Of a stretch of 29,377 nucleotides of DNA, positions 22,007 through 29,377 are shown in pieces. The notes under the pieces are model-generated. The model ran no database searches. It saw only the letters and a program-made list of their open reading frames with translations, and was not told the origin of the DNA. Position 1 is the first letter of the stretch. Every line of letters begins with the position of its first letter. The stretch lies in contig CAMLJW010000007.1 in assembly GCA_946480485.1 (NCBI GenBank), forward strand, positions 1-29,377. The letters run 5' to 3'. A program made the translations under genes and the position numbers. Origin of the DNA: an uncultured Streptomyces sp. (GTDB lineage: Bacteria; Actinomycetota; Actinomycetes; Streptomycetales; Streptomycetaceae).

Positions 22007-22159
22007 CACAGCTCCGTTCTGTGTTCGATTTTGTTCGCCTCCGGGGCGCTACAGCCCGTGCAGAGCCGTACGGACGGTTCAGCCCTCAGAGGCTGTCGGG
22101 CTTCCTCTGATCGGGCGGGCGGGGTCTGGCACGCACCCGTCCAGCGTTGTCGTCAGTCG

Positions 22160-22174
22160 CGACGCTCCGCGTCG
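22160..22174 (-). terminator. Short hairpin after the thiolase gene
   Basis: CGACGC and GCGTCG pair around TCC, 23-37 nt beyond the thiolase stop and before meaB. It is short and may only weaken readthrough into meaB. Confidence 0.4.
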
Positions 22175-22197
22175 ACTCCTTCCCCGCCTTGGAATGC

Positions 22198-23403
22198 TCA
22201 GGCCTTGGGTGCCCGCACGATCAGCGCGTCACCCTGGCCGCCGCCACCGCACAGCGCCGCGGCGCCCACGCCGCCGCCCCGCCGCTTCAGCTCAAGAGCG
22301 AGATGCAGGACGAGCCGGGCGCCCGACATCCCGATCGGGTGACCCAGGGCAATCGCTCCGCCGTTGACGTTCACCTTTTCCGTGGACACCCCGAGGTCCT
22401 TCATTGACTGGACCGCGACGGCCGCGAAAGCTTCGTTGATCTCGATCAGGTCGAGGTCCGAGACCTCCAGGCCCTCCTTCTTGAGGGCGTGCCGGATCGC
22501 GTTCGACGGCTGGGAGTGGAGGGAGTTGTCGGGCCCGGCGACGTTCCCGTGCGCCCCGATCTCGGCGATCCACTCGAGGCCCAGCTCGTGCGCCTTGGCC
22601 TTGCTCATGACGACGACGGCGGCGGCGCCGTCGGAGATCTGCGAGGCCGATCCGGCCGTGATCGTCCCGTCCTTGGTGAACGCCGGCCGCAGCTTGCCCA
22701 GCGACTCGGCGGTCGTCTCGCCGCGGATGCCCTCGTCCTGGTCGAAGACGACGGGCTCGCCCTTGCGCTGCGGGATCTCGACGGGCGTGATCTCGGCTTC
22801 GAAGACGCCGTTCTTCTGCGCGGCGGCGGCCCGCCGGTGCGAGAGCGCGGCGATCTCGTCCTGCTCCGGACGGGCGATGCCCAGTCGGGTGTTGTGCTTC
22901 TCGGTCGACTCGCCCATGGCGATGTTCTCGAAGGCGTCCGTCAGGCCGTCGTACGCCATCGCGTCGAGCATCTCGATCGCGCCGTACTTGTATCCCTCGC
23001 GGGACCTGGGCAGCAGATGCGGCGCGTTCGTCATGGACTCCTGGCCACCCGCCACGATCACGTCGAACTCACCCGCGCGGATGAGCTGGTCGGCCAGCGC
23101 GATCGCGTCCAGGCCCGAGAGACAGACCTTGTTGACCGTGAGCGCCGGGACGCTCATCGGGATGCCCGCCTTGACCGCGGCCTGCCGTGCCGGGATCTGA
23201 CCTGCCCCGGCCTGCAGTACCTGGCCCATGATCACGTACTGCACCTGCTCGCCACCGATCCCCGCACGGTCGAGGGCGGCCTTGATCGCGAAACCACCGA
23301 GATCCGCTCCCGAGAAGGACTTCAGGGAGCCGAGCAACCGTCCCATCGGGGTGCGGGCACCCGCGACGATGACGGAGGTGGTGGTGCGGTTCGTTCCAGA
23401 CAT
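22198..23403 (-). CDS. Acetyl-CoA C-acetyltransferase (thiolase)
   Basis: This thiolase condenses two acetyl-CoA to acetoacetyl-CoA or cleaves it. The 401-residue product shows the nucleophile Cys94 in [29 protein letters not shown], the catalytic His355 in [16 protein letters not shown] and Cys385 in CGGGGQGDA. Length and the [10 protein letters not shown] signature fit biosynthetic acetoacetyl-CoA thiolases rather than fatty-acid oxidation types. I chose ATG 23403 ([19 protein letters not shown]) with GGGGAT about 9 nt upstream; the longer frame adds a non-homologous leader. The product can feed the ethylmalonyl-CoA pathway through acetoacetyl- and crotonyl-CoA, together with icmA and the epimerase divergently placed 146 bp away. 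Confidence 0.95.
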   Translation of the reverse strand: MSGTNRTTTSVIVAGARTPMGRLLGSLKSFSGADLGGFAIKAALDRAGIGGEQVQYVIMGQVLQAGAGQIPARQAAVKAGIPMSVPALTVNKVCLSGLDAIALADQLIRAGEFDVIVAGGQESMTNAPHLLPRSREGYKYGAIEMLDAMAYDGLTDAFENIAMGESTEKHNTRLGIARPEQDEIAALSHRRAAAAQKNGVFEAEITPVEIPQRKGEPVVFDQDEGIRGETTAESLGKLRPAFTKDGTITAGSASQISDGAAAVVVMSKAKAHELGLEWIAEIGAHGNVAGPDNSLHSQPSNAIRHALKKEGLEVSDLDLIEINEAFAAVAVQSMKDLGVSTEKVNVNGGAIALGHPIGMSGARLVLHLALELKRRGGGVGAAALCGGGGQGDALIVRAPKA

Positions 23404-23549
23404 GAGGAGCGATCCCCTTCCAGCTTGCACAGCCGAGGAGTGAACGAGGGTTTACTCGAATGTACTGAGTGGTATCCCGCCCGTCATCCGGCGGGGAGTG
23501 TGATCGCGCGCACGTTGCGTAACCACTCCAGGAGCGTTGCACTAACACC

Positions 23550-24014
23550 ATGCTGACGCGAATCGACCACATCGGAATCGCCTGTTTCGACCTCGACAGG
23601 ACTGCCGAGTTCTACCGTGCCACGTACGGCTTCGAAATCTTCCACTCGGAGGTCAACGAGGAGCAGGGTGTACGCGAGGCCATGCTCAAGATCAACGAGA
23701 CGTCCGACGGCGGCGCCTCCTACCTCCAACTCCTGGAGCCGACCCGTGACGACTCCACCGTCGCGAAGTGGCTGGCCAAGAACGGCGAGGGCGTGCACCA
23801 CATCGCCTTCGGCACCGCGGACGTCGACGCGGAGGCGGCGGGCATCAAGGACAGGGGCGTACGCGTCCTGTACGAGGAGCCTCGCAGGGGGTCGATGGGC
23901 TCGCGCATCACCTTCCTGCACCCCAAGGACTGCCACGGCGTCCTGACGGAACTGGTGACGTCCGCGCGGGTGGGGCCGACTCCTGAGCCGGCCGTTGAGT
24001 CGACCGGGCACTGA
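23550..24014 (+). CDS. mce: Methylmalonyl-CoA epimerase
   Basis: The enzyme interconverts (R)- and (S)-methylmalonyl-CoA, joining propionyl-CoA carboxylation or polyketide extender pools to the B12 mutase. The 154-residue product is a vicinal-oxygen-chelate fold with two repeats. Probable metal ligands are His7 (RIDHIGIA), Gln60 (YLQLLEP), His84 (GVHHIAF) and Glu134 (VLTELV), with catalytic Glu43 (VREAML); spacings agree with the Propionibacterium enzyme. The last 15 residues are a Pro/Glu-rich tail. The ATG at 23550 starts directly at the fold. AGGAG lies about 16 nt upstream, too far to be a normal ribosome site. Divergent from the thiolase gene; MeaB is next in that direction. Confidence 0.95.
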   Translation: MLTRIDHIGIACFDLDRTAEFYRATYGFEIFHSEVNEEQGVREAMLKINETSDGGASYLQLLEPTRDDSTVAKWLAKNGEGVHHIAFGTADVDAEAAGIKDRGVRVLYEEPRRGSMGSRITFLHPKDCHGVLTELVTSARVGPTPEPAVESTGH

Positions 24015-24332
24015 TCTCCGTACTGTATGACCCGGGGGCTGTGCATGTTCCCGGTGACTGCTTCGTCGGCGGCGCGGCGCGGCCCCTGGACTCCCCCAGC
24101 CGGAAAAGCCGGTTGGCCAGGTCCCCAGGCGGATGCGGCCCGGTAGGGTTGGGGGCGGTCGTCGCTCCTTGAGGGCGACCGCGGGCCGGGGTCCGGGTTT
24201 CGGGGGACGAGCGTCGGGGCAGCAGCCCATGCTCCGCCGTTGATCTGACACCATTCCCCGGGGGCCCCGTTCGGCGGATGGACGGAGCTCGTTTGGAGAG
24301 ACTTGCGACCAGGGGACGGATGGGACCGCGCA
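24015..24332 (+). other. Gap between epimerase and scy: terminator plus probable scy leader
   Basis: The stretch holds the epimerase terminator (24096-24116), a TAGGGT -10-like hexamer (24144-24149) and a 7-bp hairpin GCGGTCG/CGACCGC (24155-24161 and 24176-24182) at the expected start of the scy message. If that promoter is used, scy has a leader of about 150-180 nt. No -35 of quality and no gene are seen. Confidence 0.45.
24096..24116 (+). terminator. Terminator hairpin of the epimerase gene
   Basis: CCAGCCGG (24096-24103) and CCGGTTGG (24109-24116) form an 8-bp RNA stem with one G-U pair around AAAAG, 81 nt after the epimerase stop. Confidence 0.65.
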
Positions 24333-27300
24333 GTGCGGGGCTACGAACGCCAGGAGCGAGAGCCGGCGGCTGACGTCGACCACCTCTCTCGGTTCGAGGC
24401 CGAGATGGAACGGCTGAAGACCGAGCGGGAGAAGGCCTTCCAGCACGCCGAGGACCTCGGCTATCAGGTCGAGGTGCTGCGCGCCAAGCTGCACGAGGCG
24501 CGGCGCAACCTCGCGTGTCGCCCTGCCTTCGACGGCGGCGACCTCGGCTACCAGGCCGAGCAGATGCTCCGGAACGCGCAGATCCAGGCCGACCAGCTGC
24601 GCCAGGACGCGGAGCGGGAGCTGAGCCAGGCCCGCGCGCAGACCCAGCGGATCCTCCAGGAGCACGCCGAGCAGGCCGCCCGGCTCCAGGCGGAGCTGCA
24701 CACCGAGGCGGTGTCCCGCCGTCAGAAGCTCGACCAGGAGCTGGCCGAGCGCCGGCAGATCGTCGAGTCGCACGTCAATGAGAACGTCGCCTGGGCCGAG
24801 CAGCTGCGCGCCCGCAGCGAGCAGCAGGCCCGCCGTCTCCTCGACGAGTCCCGTGCCGAGGCCGAGCAGGCACTGTCCGCCGCCCGCACGGAAGCCGAAC
24901 GGGTCGCCGCCAAGGCCCGGCAGCGCCTCCAGAACGATGCCGAGGCCGCCCGCGCGGAGGCCGAGGCGCTGCTGCGCCGGGCCCGTACGGACGCCGAGCG
25001 CCTGCTGAACGCCGCGTCCACGCAGGCGCAGGAGGCCACCGACCACGCCGAGCGACTGCGCAGCTCCACGGCGACCGAGACGGACTCGGCCCGCCGTCAG
25101 GCCACCGAGCTGAGCCGGGCCGCCGAGCAGCGCATGACGGAGGCCGAGGCGGCGCTGCGCGAGGCGCGGGCCGAGGCGGACAAGACGGTCGCCGAGGCGA
25201 AAGAGGCCGCGGCCAGGGCCCTGTCGAGCGCCGAGTCCACCAACGAGCAGCGCACGCGTACGGCCAAGGAGCAGGTCGCCCGGCTGGTCAACGAGGCCAC
25301 CAAGGAGGCCGAGGCCACCAAGACGGATGCCGAGCAGGTCATCGCGGACGCCCGCCTGGAGGCGGAGAAGATCCTCGCTGAGGCCGGTGAGAAGGCTCGC
25401 AGCGCGACCGCCGAGGAGACCGCGTCCCAGCTCTCCAAGGCCGCCCGCACGGCCGAGGAGGTCCTCGACAAGGCGTCGGAGGACGCCAAGCAGACCACCA
25501 GGGCGGCGGCCGAGGACGCCGAGCGGATCCGTTCCGAGGCCGAGGCGGAGGCGGACCGGCTGCGTGCCGAGGCGCACGACATCGCCGAGGAGCTCAAGGG
25601 CGCGGCGAAGGACGACACCAAGGAGTACCGCGCCAAGACGGTCGAGCTGCAGGAGGAGGCGCGCCGGCTGCGCGGCGATGCCGAGCAGCTGCGTGCCGAC
25701 GCGGTCGCCGAGGGTGAGCGGATCCGCGCCGAGGCGCGACGCGAGGCCGTCCAGCAGATCGAAGAAGCGGCAAAGACCGCCGAGGAGCTGCTCGCCAAGG
25801 CGAAGGCCGACGCGGACGAGCTGCGCTCCACCGCCACGACCGACAGCGAACGGGTGCGCACGGAGGCCATCGAGCGCGCCACGACGCTGCGCCACCAGGC
25901 CGAGGACACCCTGCAGCGCACGCGCGACGAGGCCGAGCGGCACCAGGCGGAGGCCTTCGAGCAGTCCGAGGCCGTCAAGGCGGAGGCCGAGCGGGCCGCG
26001 CAGGAGCTGCGCGAGGACACCGACCGCGCGATCGCCGCCCGGCAGTCCGAGGCCGCCGAGGAGCTGACCCGGCTGCACAGGGAGGCCGAGGACCGCTTCG
26101 CCGCCGCCGAGCAGGCGCTGACCGAAGCCCGCGCGCAGGCCGAGCGGGTCCGCCGCGAGGCCGTCGAGGAGTCGGACCGGCTGCGCGCCGAGGCCGCCGA
26201 CCGGATCCGTACGCTGCGGGCACAGGCCGAGGCGGAGGCCGAGCGGGTGCGCTCGGAGGCCGCCTCCGACGCGTCCGCGTCGCGGGCCGAGGGCGAGGCC
26301 ATCGCCGTACGGCTGCGTTCGGAGGCCTCGGTCGAGGCCGAGCGGATGAAGTCGGAGGCCCAGGACTCGGCCGACCGCGTACGGGGGGAGGCGCAGGCCG
26401 CCGCCGAGAGGCTGGCGACCGAGGGCGCCGAGACGCTGGCCGCCGCCCAGGAGGAGGCCACCCGCCGCCGGCGCGAGGCCGACGAGCTCCTCGGCGCCGC
26501 CCGCGAGGAGGCCCACCAGGAGCGGGAGCGGGCGCGCGAGCAGAGCGAGGAGCTGCTGGCCTCGGCGCGCAACCGCGTGGAGGAGGCGCAGATCGAGGCC
26601 CGCCGGCTGGTCGAGGAGGCCGACCGCCGGGCCACCGAGATGGTGTCGTCCGCCGAGCAGACCGCGCAGCAGGTGCGTGACTCCGTGGCCGGACTGCACG
26701 AGATGGCGCAGGAGGAGATCGCCGGGCTGCGCTCGGCCGCCGAGCACGCCGCGGAGCGTTCGCGCACGGAGGCGCAGGAGGAGGCGGACCGGGTCCGTGC
26801 CGACGCGTACGCGGAGCGGGAGCGGGCCGCCGAGGATGGCAACCGTCTTCGGCGCGAGGCCCGGGAGGAGGCGGACGCCGCCAAGTCCCTCGCGCAGCGC
26901 ACGGTTTCGGAGGCGATCAGCGAGTCCGACCGGATCCGGTCGGAGGCCCGCGAGAACGCCAACCGCGCCCGGTCGGAGGCGGCGACACAGGCGGACACCC
27001 TCATCGCCGAGGCGACCGCCGAGGCGGAGCGGCTCACCACGGAGACGAACGCGGAGGCGGAGCGGGTCCGCGCCGAGTCCGTGGCGAAGGCCGAGCAGCT
27101 GGTCTCGGGCGCGACGAGCGACGCCGAGCGGCTGCGCGCCGAGGCCGCCGAGACCGTCGGCTCCGCGCGGCAGCACGCCGAGCGGGTCCGCAGCGAGGCG
27201 CAACGACTCACGGCAGAGGCGAAGGCCGAGGCGGAGCGGGTCACGTCGGCCGCGCGCGACAAGGCCGACCGCACGCTGGACGAGGCCCGCAAGGACGCCA

Positions 27301-28094
27301 ACAAGCGGCGCTCCGAGGCGGCCGAGCAGGTCGACAAGCTCATCACGGAGGCGACCTCCGAGGCCCGGAAGCTGACCTCGGAGGCGCAGCAGTCCGCGCA
27401 CAGGACGACGGCGGACGCCGAGGCGCAGGCCGACACGATGGTGGGCGCGGCTCGCAACGAGGCCGAGCGGCTGGTCTCCGAGGCAACCATCGAGGGCAAC
27501 TCGATGGTGGAGCGGGCCCGTACGGACGCCGACGAGCTGCTGGTCGGCGCGCGCCTGGACGCCACGGCGATCAGGGAGCGCGCGGAGGAGCTGCGCGACC
27601 GGATCACCGGCGAGATCGAGCGGCTGCACGAGCGGGCCCGCCGTGAGTCCGCCGAGACGATGCGGTCGGCCGGCGAGCGGTGCGACGCGCTGGTGAAGGC
27701 CGCGGAGGACCAGCTGAAGGAGGCGGAGACAAAGGCCGAGGACCTGGTCTCGGAGGCCACCTCCGAGGCGGGCAGCGTGCGTATCGCCGCCGTACGGAAG
27801 GCCGAGGGTCTACTCAAGGAGGCCGAGCAGAAGAAGTCCGCGCTCATCGCCGCGGCCGAGCAGATCCGCTCCGACGCCGAGCACGAGGCGAAGCGCATGG
27901 TCGAGGAAGGCAAGCGCGAGCTCGAGGTGCTGGTCCGCCGCCGCGAGGACATCAATGCCGAGATCTCCCGTGTCCAGGACGTCCTTGAGGCGTTGGAGTC
28001 TTTCGAGGCCCCGTCGGGCGGCAAGGACGGGGGCGTCAAGGCGGGTGCCGCGGCCGGTGCGACTCGTTCGGGTGGCAAGTCGTCAGAGGGCTAG
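24333..28094 (+). CDS. scy: Scy, giant coiled-coil scaffold of polarised growth
   Basis: Scy is the scaffold of the hyphal-tip polarisome, binding DivIVA and FilP and helping choose new tip sites. The roughly 1253-residue product is nearly all coiled coil: an N-terminal heptad region (about 10-60, DHLSRFEAEMERLKTEREKA...) followed by a very long Ala/Glu/Arg-rich rod of repeating EAERxRxEA-type units. The Scy/FilP family is known for a 51-residue repeat with hendecad-like phase shifts. The C-terminus has a distinct motif (ELEVLVRRREDINAEISRVQ then DVLEALESF) and a Gly/Lys-rich tail. S. coelicolor Scy is 1326 residues (from memory), so this copy may have fewer rod repeats. Start is uncertain: GTG 24333 (VRGYERQE) matches remembered homologues, while TTG 24303 has the better ribosome site (GGAGAG 2-5 nt upstream). 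filP follows after 184 bp. Confidence 0.93.
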   Translation: MRGYERQEREPAADVDHLSRFEAEMERLKTEREKAFQHAEDLGYQVEVLRAKLHEARRNLACRPAFDGGDLGYQAEQMLRNAQIQADQLRQDAERELSQARAQTQRILQEHAEQAARLQAELHTEAVSRRQKLDQELAERRQIVESHVNENVAWAEQLRARSEQQARRLLDESRAEAEQALSAARTEAERVAAKARQRLQNDAEAARAEAEALLRRARTDAERLLNAASTQAQEATDHAERLRSSTATETDSARRQATELSRAAEQRMTEAEAALREARAEADKTVAEAKEAAARALSSAESTNEQRTRTAKEQVARLVNEATKEAEATKTDAEQVIADARLEAEKILAEAGEKARSATAEETASQLSKAARTAEEVLDKASEDAKQTTRAAAEDAERIRSEAEAEADRLRAEAHDIAEELKGAAKDDTKEYRAKTVELQEEARRLRGDAEQLRADAVAEGERIRAEARREAVQQIEEAAKTAEELLAKAKADADELRSTATTDSERVRTEAIERATTLRHQAEDTLQRTRDEAERHQAEAFEQSEAVKAEAERAAQELREDTDRAIAARQSEAAEELTRLHREAEDRFAAAEQALTEARAQAERVRREAVEESDRLRAEAADRIRTLRAQAEAEAERVRSEAASDASASRAEGEAIAVRLRSEASVEAERMKSEAQDSADRVRGEAQAAAERLATEGAETLAAAQEEATRRRREADELLGAAREEAHQERERAREQSEELLASARNRVEEAQIEARRLVEEADRRATEMVSSAEQTAQQVRDSVAGLHEMAQEEIAGLRSAAEHAAERSRTEAQEEADRVRADAYAERERAAEDGNRLRREAREEADAAKSLAQRTVSEAISESDRIRSEARENANRARSEAATQADTLIAEATAEAERLTTETNAEAERVRAESVAKAEQLVSGATSDAERLRAEAAETVGSARQHAERVRSEAQRLTAEAKAEAERVTSAARDKADRTLDEARKDANKRRSEAAEQVDKLITEATSEARKLTSEAQQSAHRTTADAEAQADTMVGAARNEAERLVSEATIEGNSMVERARTDADELLVGARLDATAIRERAEELRDRITGEIERLHERARRESAETMRSAGERCDALVKAAEDQLKEAETKAEDLVSEATSEAGSVRIAAVRKAEGLLKEAEQKKSALIAAAEQIRSDAEHEAKRMVEEGKRELEVLVRRREDINAEISRVQDVLEALESFEAPSGGKDGGVKAGAAAGATRSGGKSSEG

Positions 28095-28172
28095 TCAAAA
28101 AGTACAGATTTCGTGCTCATTAGGGAGATTCGGTGCCGTCCCTGGCAAGCTCTCCCGCGGTAAGCCACCAAA

Positions 28173-28278
28173 TAGGGTGTCATTCTCCATATCAATCGGG
28201 CTACTGCCCGATGACACGCCGCGTTTGACCCCTAGGATTCCACCTAACACCTCACCGGTCTCATTCGACAGGAACCCC
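28173..28278 (+). promoter_or_regulatory. filP upstream region: nested inverted repeats and promoter candidate
   Basis: A perfect hairpin ATCGGGC-TACT-GCCCGAT (28195-28212) is nested in a wider repeat GTGTCAT (28177-28183) ... ATGACAC (28211-28217). Downstream, ATGACA (28211-28216) and TAGGAT (28233-28238) with a 16-bp spacer could be a promoter giving a 34-nt leader; the hairpin abuts its -35. The hairpin could alternatively end the scy transcript. Confidence 0.45.
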
Positions 28279-29214
28279 ATGAGCGACACTTCCCCCTACG
28301 GCTTCGAGCTTGTGCGGCGTGGGTACGACCGCGCTCAGGTGGACGAACGCATCTCAAAGCTCGTCTCCGACCGTGACAGCGCTCTGGCTCGTATCACTGC
28401 GCTGGAAAAGCGCATCGAGGAGCTCCACCTCGAGACGCAGAACGCCCAGGCCCAGGTGGGCGACGCAGAGCCGTCGTACGCAGGTCTCGGCGCGCGCGTC
28501 GAGAAGATCCTCCGCCTCGCCGAGGAGGAGGCGAAGGATCTGCGCGAGGAGGCTCGCCGCGCGGCCGAGCAGCACCGCGAGCTCGCCGAGTCCGCCGCCC
28601 AACAGGTGCGTAACGACGCGGAGTCGTTCGCTGCCGACCGCAAGGCCAAGGCAGAGGACGAGGGCGTCCGGATCGTCGACAAGGCCAAGAGCGACGCTTC
28701 GCAGCTGCGCTCCGACGCGCAGAAAGACGCGCAGTCCAAGCGCGAGGAGGCGGACGCCCTCTTCGAGGAGACCCGCGCCAAGGCCGCGCAGGCCGCCGCC
28801 GACTTCGAGACGAACCTCGCCAAGCGCCGCGACCAGTCCGAGCGCGACCTGGCGTCGCGGCAGGCCAAGGCCGAGAAGCGGCTCGCGGAGATCGAGCACC
28901 GCGCGGAGCAGCTGCGCCTGGAGGCGGAGAAGCTGCGTACGGACGCCGAGCGCCGGGCCCGTCAGACGGTCGAGACCGCTCAGCGCCAGGCCGAGGACAT
29001 CGTGGCCGACGCGAACGCCAAGGCGGACCGGATCCGTTCGGAATCCGAGCGCGAGCTGGCGGCTCTCACCAACCGCCGCGACTCGATCAACGCTCAGCTG
29101 ACGAACGTCCGCGAGATGCTCGCGACGCTGACCGGTGCGGCCGTCGCCGCCGCGGGCGCTCCGGAGCAGGACGAGCCGATCTCGCGTGGTGTGCCGGCGC
29201 AGCAGTCCCGGTAA
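28279..29214 (+). CDS. filP: FilP, intermediate-filament-like coiled-coil protein
   Basis: FilP forms cytoskeletal filaments behind the hyphal tip and gives stiffness, interacting with Scy and DivIVA. The 311-residue product (S. coelicolor FilP is 310, from memory) has a DivIVA-like N-terminus (YGFELVRRGYDRAQVDERIS, residues 7-26), a short first coil, a linker (about 58-70, GDAEPSYAGLGARV), a long Ala/Glu/Lys/Arg-rich coiled-coil rod (about 72-255), the motif ERELAALTNRRDSINAQLTN with VREMLATLTG, and an Ala/Gln/Pro tail. The ATG at 28279 has CAGGAA 4 nt upstream; the open frame extending upstream to 27955 is the shadow of scy. The C-terminal motif closely resembles that of Scy, supporting common origin. 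It follows scy in the same direction and may be co-regulated with it. Confidence 0.95.
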   Translation: MSDTSPYGFELVRRGYDRAQVDERISKLVSDRDSALARITALEKRIEELHLETQNAQAQVGDAEPSYAGLGARVEKILRLAEEEAKDLREEARRAAEQHRELAESAAQQVRNDAESFAADRKAKAEDEGVRIVDKAKSDASQLRSDAQKDAQSKREEADALFEETRAKAAQAAADFETNLAKRRDQSERDLASRQAKAEKRLAEIEHRAEQLRLEAEKLRTDAERRARQTVETAQRQAEDIVADANAKADRIRSESERELAALTNRRDSINAQLTNVREMLATLTGAAVAAAGAPEQDEPISRGVPAQQSR

Positions 29215-29235
29215 GCGCGGTTTGTAAGGAATCCG

Positions 29236-29320
29236 CGGGTCGGCTGTGGCTGGTCTCACCCACGCGGCCCAGCCGCATATGTCACAGCCCCGCGCCCCTT
29301 CCAGGCGCCGCAAAGCCCCC
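29236..29320. repeat. Degenerate copy of a common Streptomyces intergenic repeat
   Basis: The words GTCGGCTGTGGCTGGTC and CACAGCCCCGCGCCCCTTCC resemble a short intergenic sequence that recurs many times in Streptomyces chromosomes (GTGGCTGGTCGCGCAG then TTCCCCGCGCCCCT, from memory). It lies just after filP and shows several changes from that form. The call rests on recollection. Confidence 0.35.
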
Positions 29321-29340
29321 TGCTGGGCCGGTTCTACTGA

Positions 29341-29377
29341 TCCCCGCAACACCCTGGAGTTCAGGGAGTTGCGGGGA
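29341..29377. terminator. Long hairpin ending the window (filP terminator)
   Basis: TCCCCGCAAC (29341-29350) pairs with GTTGCGGGGA (29368-29377). Inside, CCCTG pairs with CAGGG around GAGTT after one A-A mismatch, giving 15 pairs in all. It lies 126 nt after the filP stop and may serve a convergent gene beyond the window as well. Confidence 0.7.

Noticed and set aside
23484..27629. Open frame of 1381 codons on the minus strand opposite scy
   Set aside because: Its Leu/Gly/Arg-rich translation is the antisense of the GAG/GCC-rich scy rod. GC-rich coiled-coil genes leave long stop-free antisense frames; there is no ribosome site or domain.
25097..28078. Open frame of 993 codons on the minus strand inside scy
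   Set aside because: Ser/Ala/Arg-rich antisense shadow of the same repeats, without motifs.
1..29377. tRNA, rRNA, CRISPR array or prophage
   Set aside because: No cloverleaf-like conserved arms, regularly spaced repeats or phage structural genes were seen on either strand.

Overview
The window is high-GC actinobacterial chromosome. Gene content and order point to a Streptomyces: a pfkA / pta-ackA / pyk central-carbon block, isobutyryl-CoA mutase icmA, an AbsC-type MarR regulator, and the adjacent polar-growth coiled-coil genes scy and filP. From memory these match the S. coelicolor stretch SCO5426 to SCO5396. Most of it is conserved core chromosome, with one small accessory island in the middle.

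Region 1 (1-5508) is glycolysis and acetate overflow. It holds the 5' end of pfkA (minus strand), then pta and ackA translationally coupled on the plus strand, then pyk from what looks like a leaderless promoter carrying a 14-bp palindrome. A strong hairpin (5587-5622) separates pyk from the convergent envelope trio. Region 2 (5644-8239, minus) is that trio: a secreted DUF6230 protein, a DUF6114 membrane protein and a secreted acidic Ser/Glu/Asp-rich protein. A 623-bp upstream region carries two near-identical inverted repeats (TTACT..AGTAA). Region 3 (8863-12757, minus) holds a thioredoxin-TPR protein (CnoX/YbbN-like), IcmA with its diagnostic Phe80/Gln198, a DUF3817 membrane protein and a MarR regulator. 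An 18-bp palindrome sits between the -35 and -10 of icmA.

Region 4 (about 13362-17533) is the accessory island. A NUDIX hydrolase gene is split: its first 27 codons lie at 17534-17614 and its C-terminal half at 13051-13361, both on the minus strand, and the central part with the NUDIX box is missing. Between the halves sit an internally deleted IS21 istA, an intact istB ATPase, a GAF-SpoIIE (PP2C) phosphatase whose start overlaps the istB stop, a 26-codon mini-ORF and a MASE1 membrane sensor. Next to the split gene, a thiamine-binding MTH1187-type gene is cut to 36 codons. A second DUF3817 gene follows.

Region 5 (18298-24014) has three overlapping AIM24-family genes, absC, a MeaB-type G-protein chaperone for B12 mutases, an acetyl-CoA acetyltransferase and methylmalonyl-CoA epimerase. 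With icmA these form a C4/propionyl-CoA and acetoacetyl-CoA group that can feed polyketide precursor supply. Region 6 (24333-29214) encodes Scy and FilP, the coiled-coil scaffold and filament proteins of tip growth. They share a C-terminal motif, and a compact hairpin ends the window.

All calls come from reading translations and motifs; no database search was run. Promoters, operators and terminators are predictions from sequence pattern.
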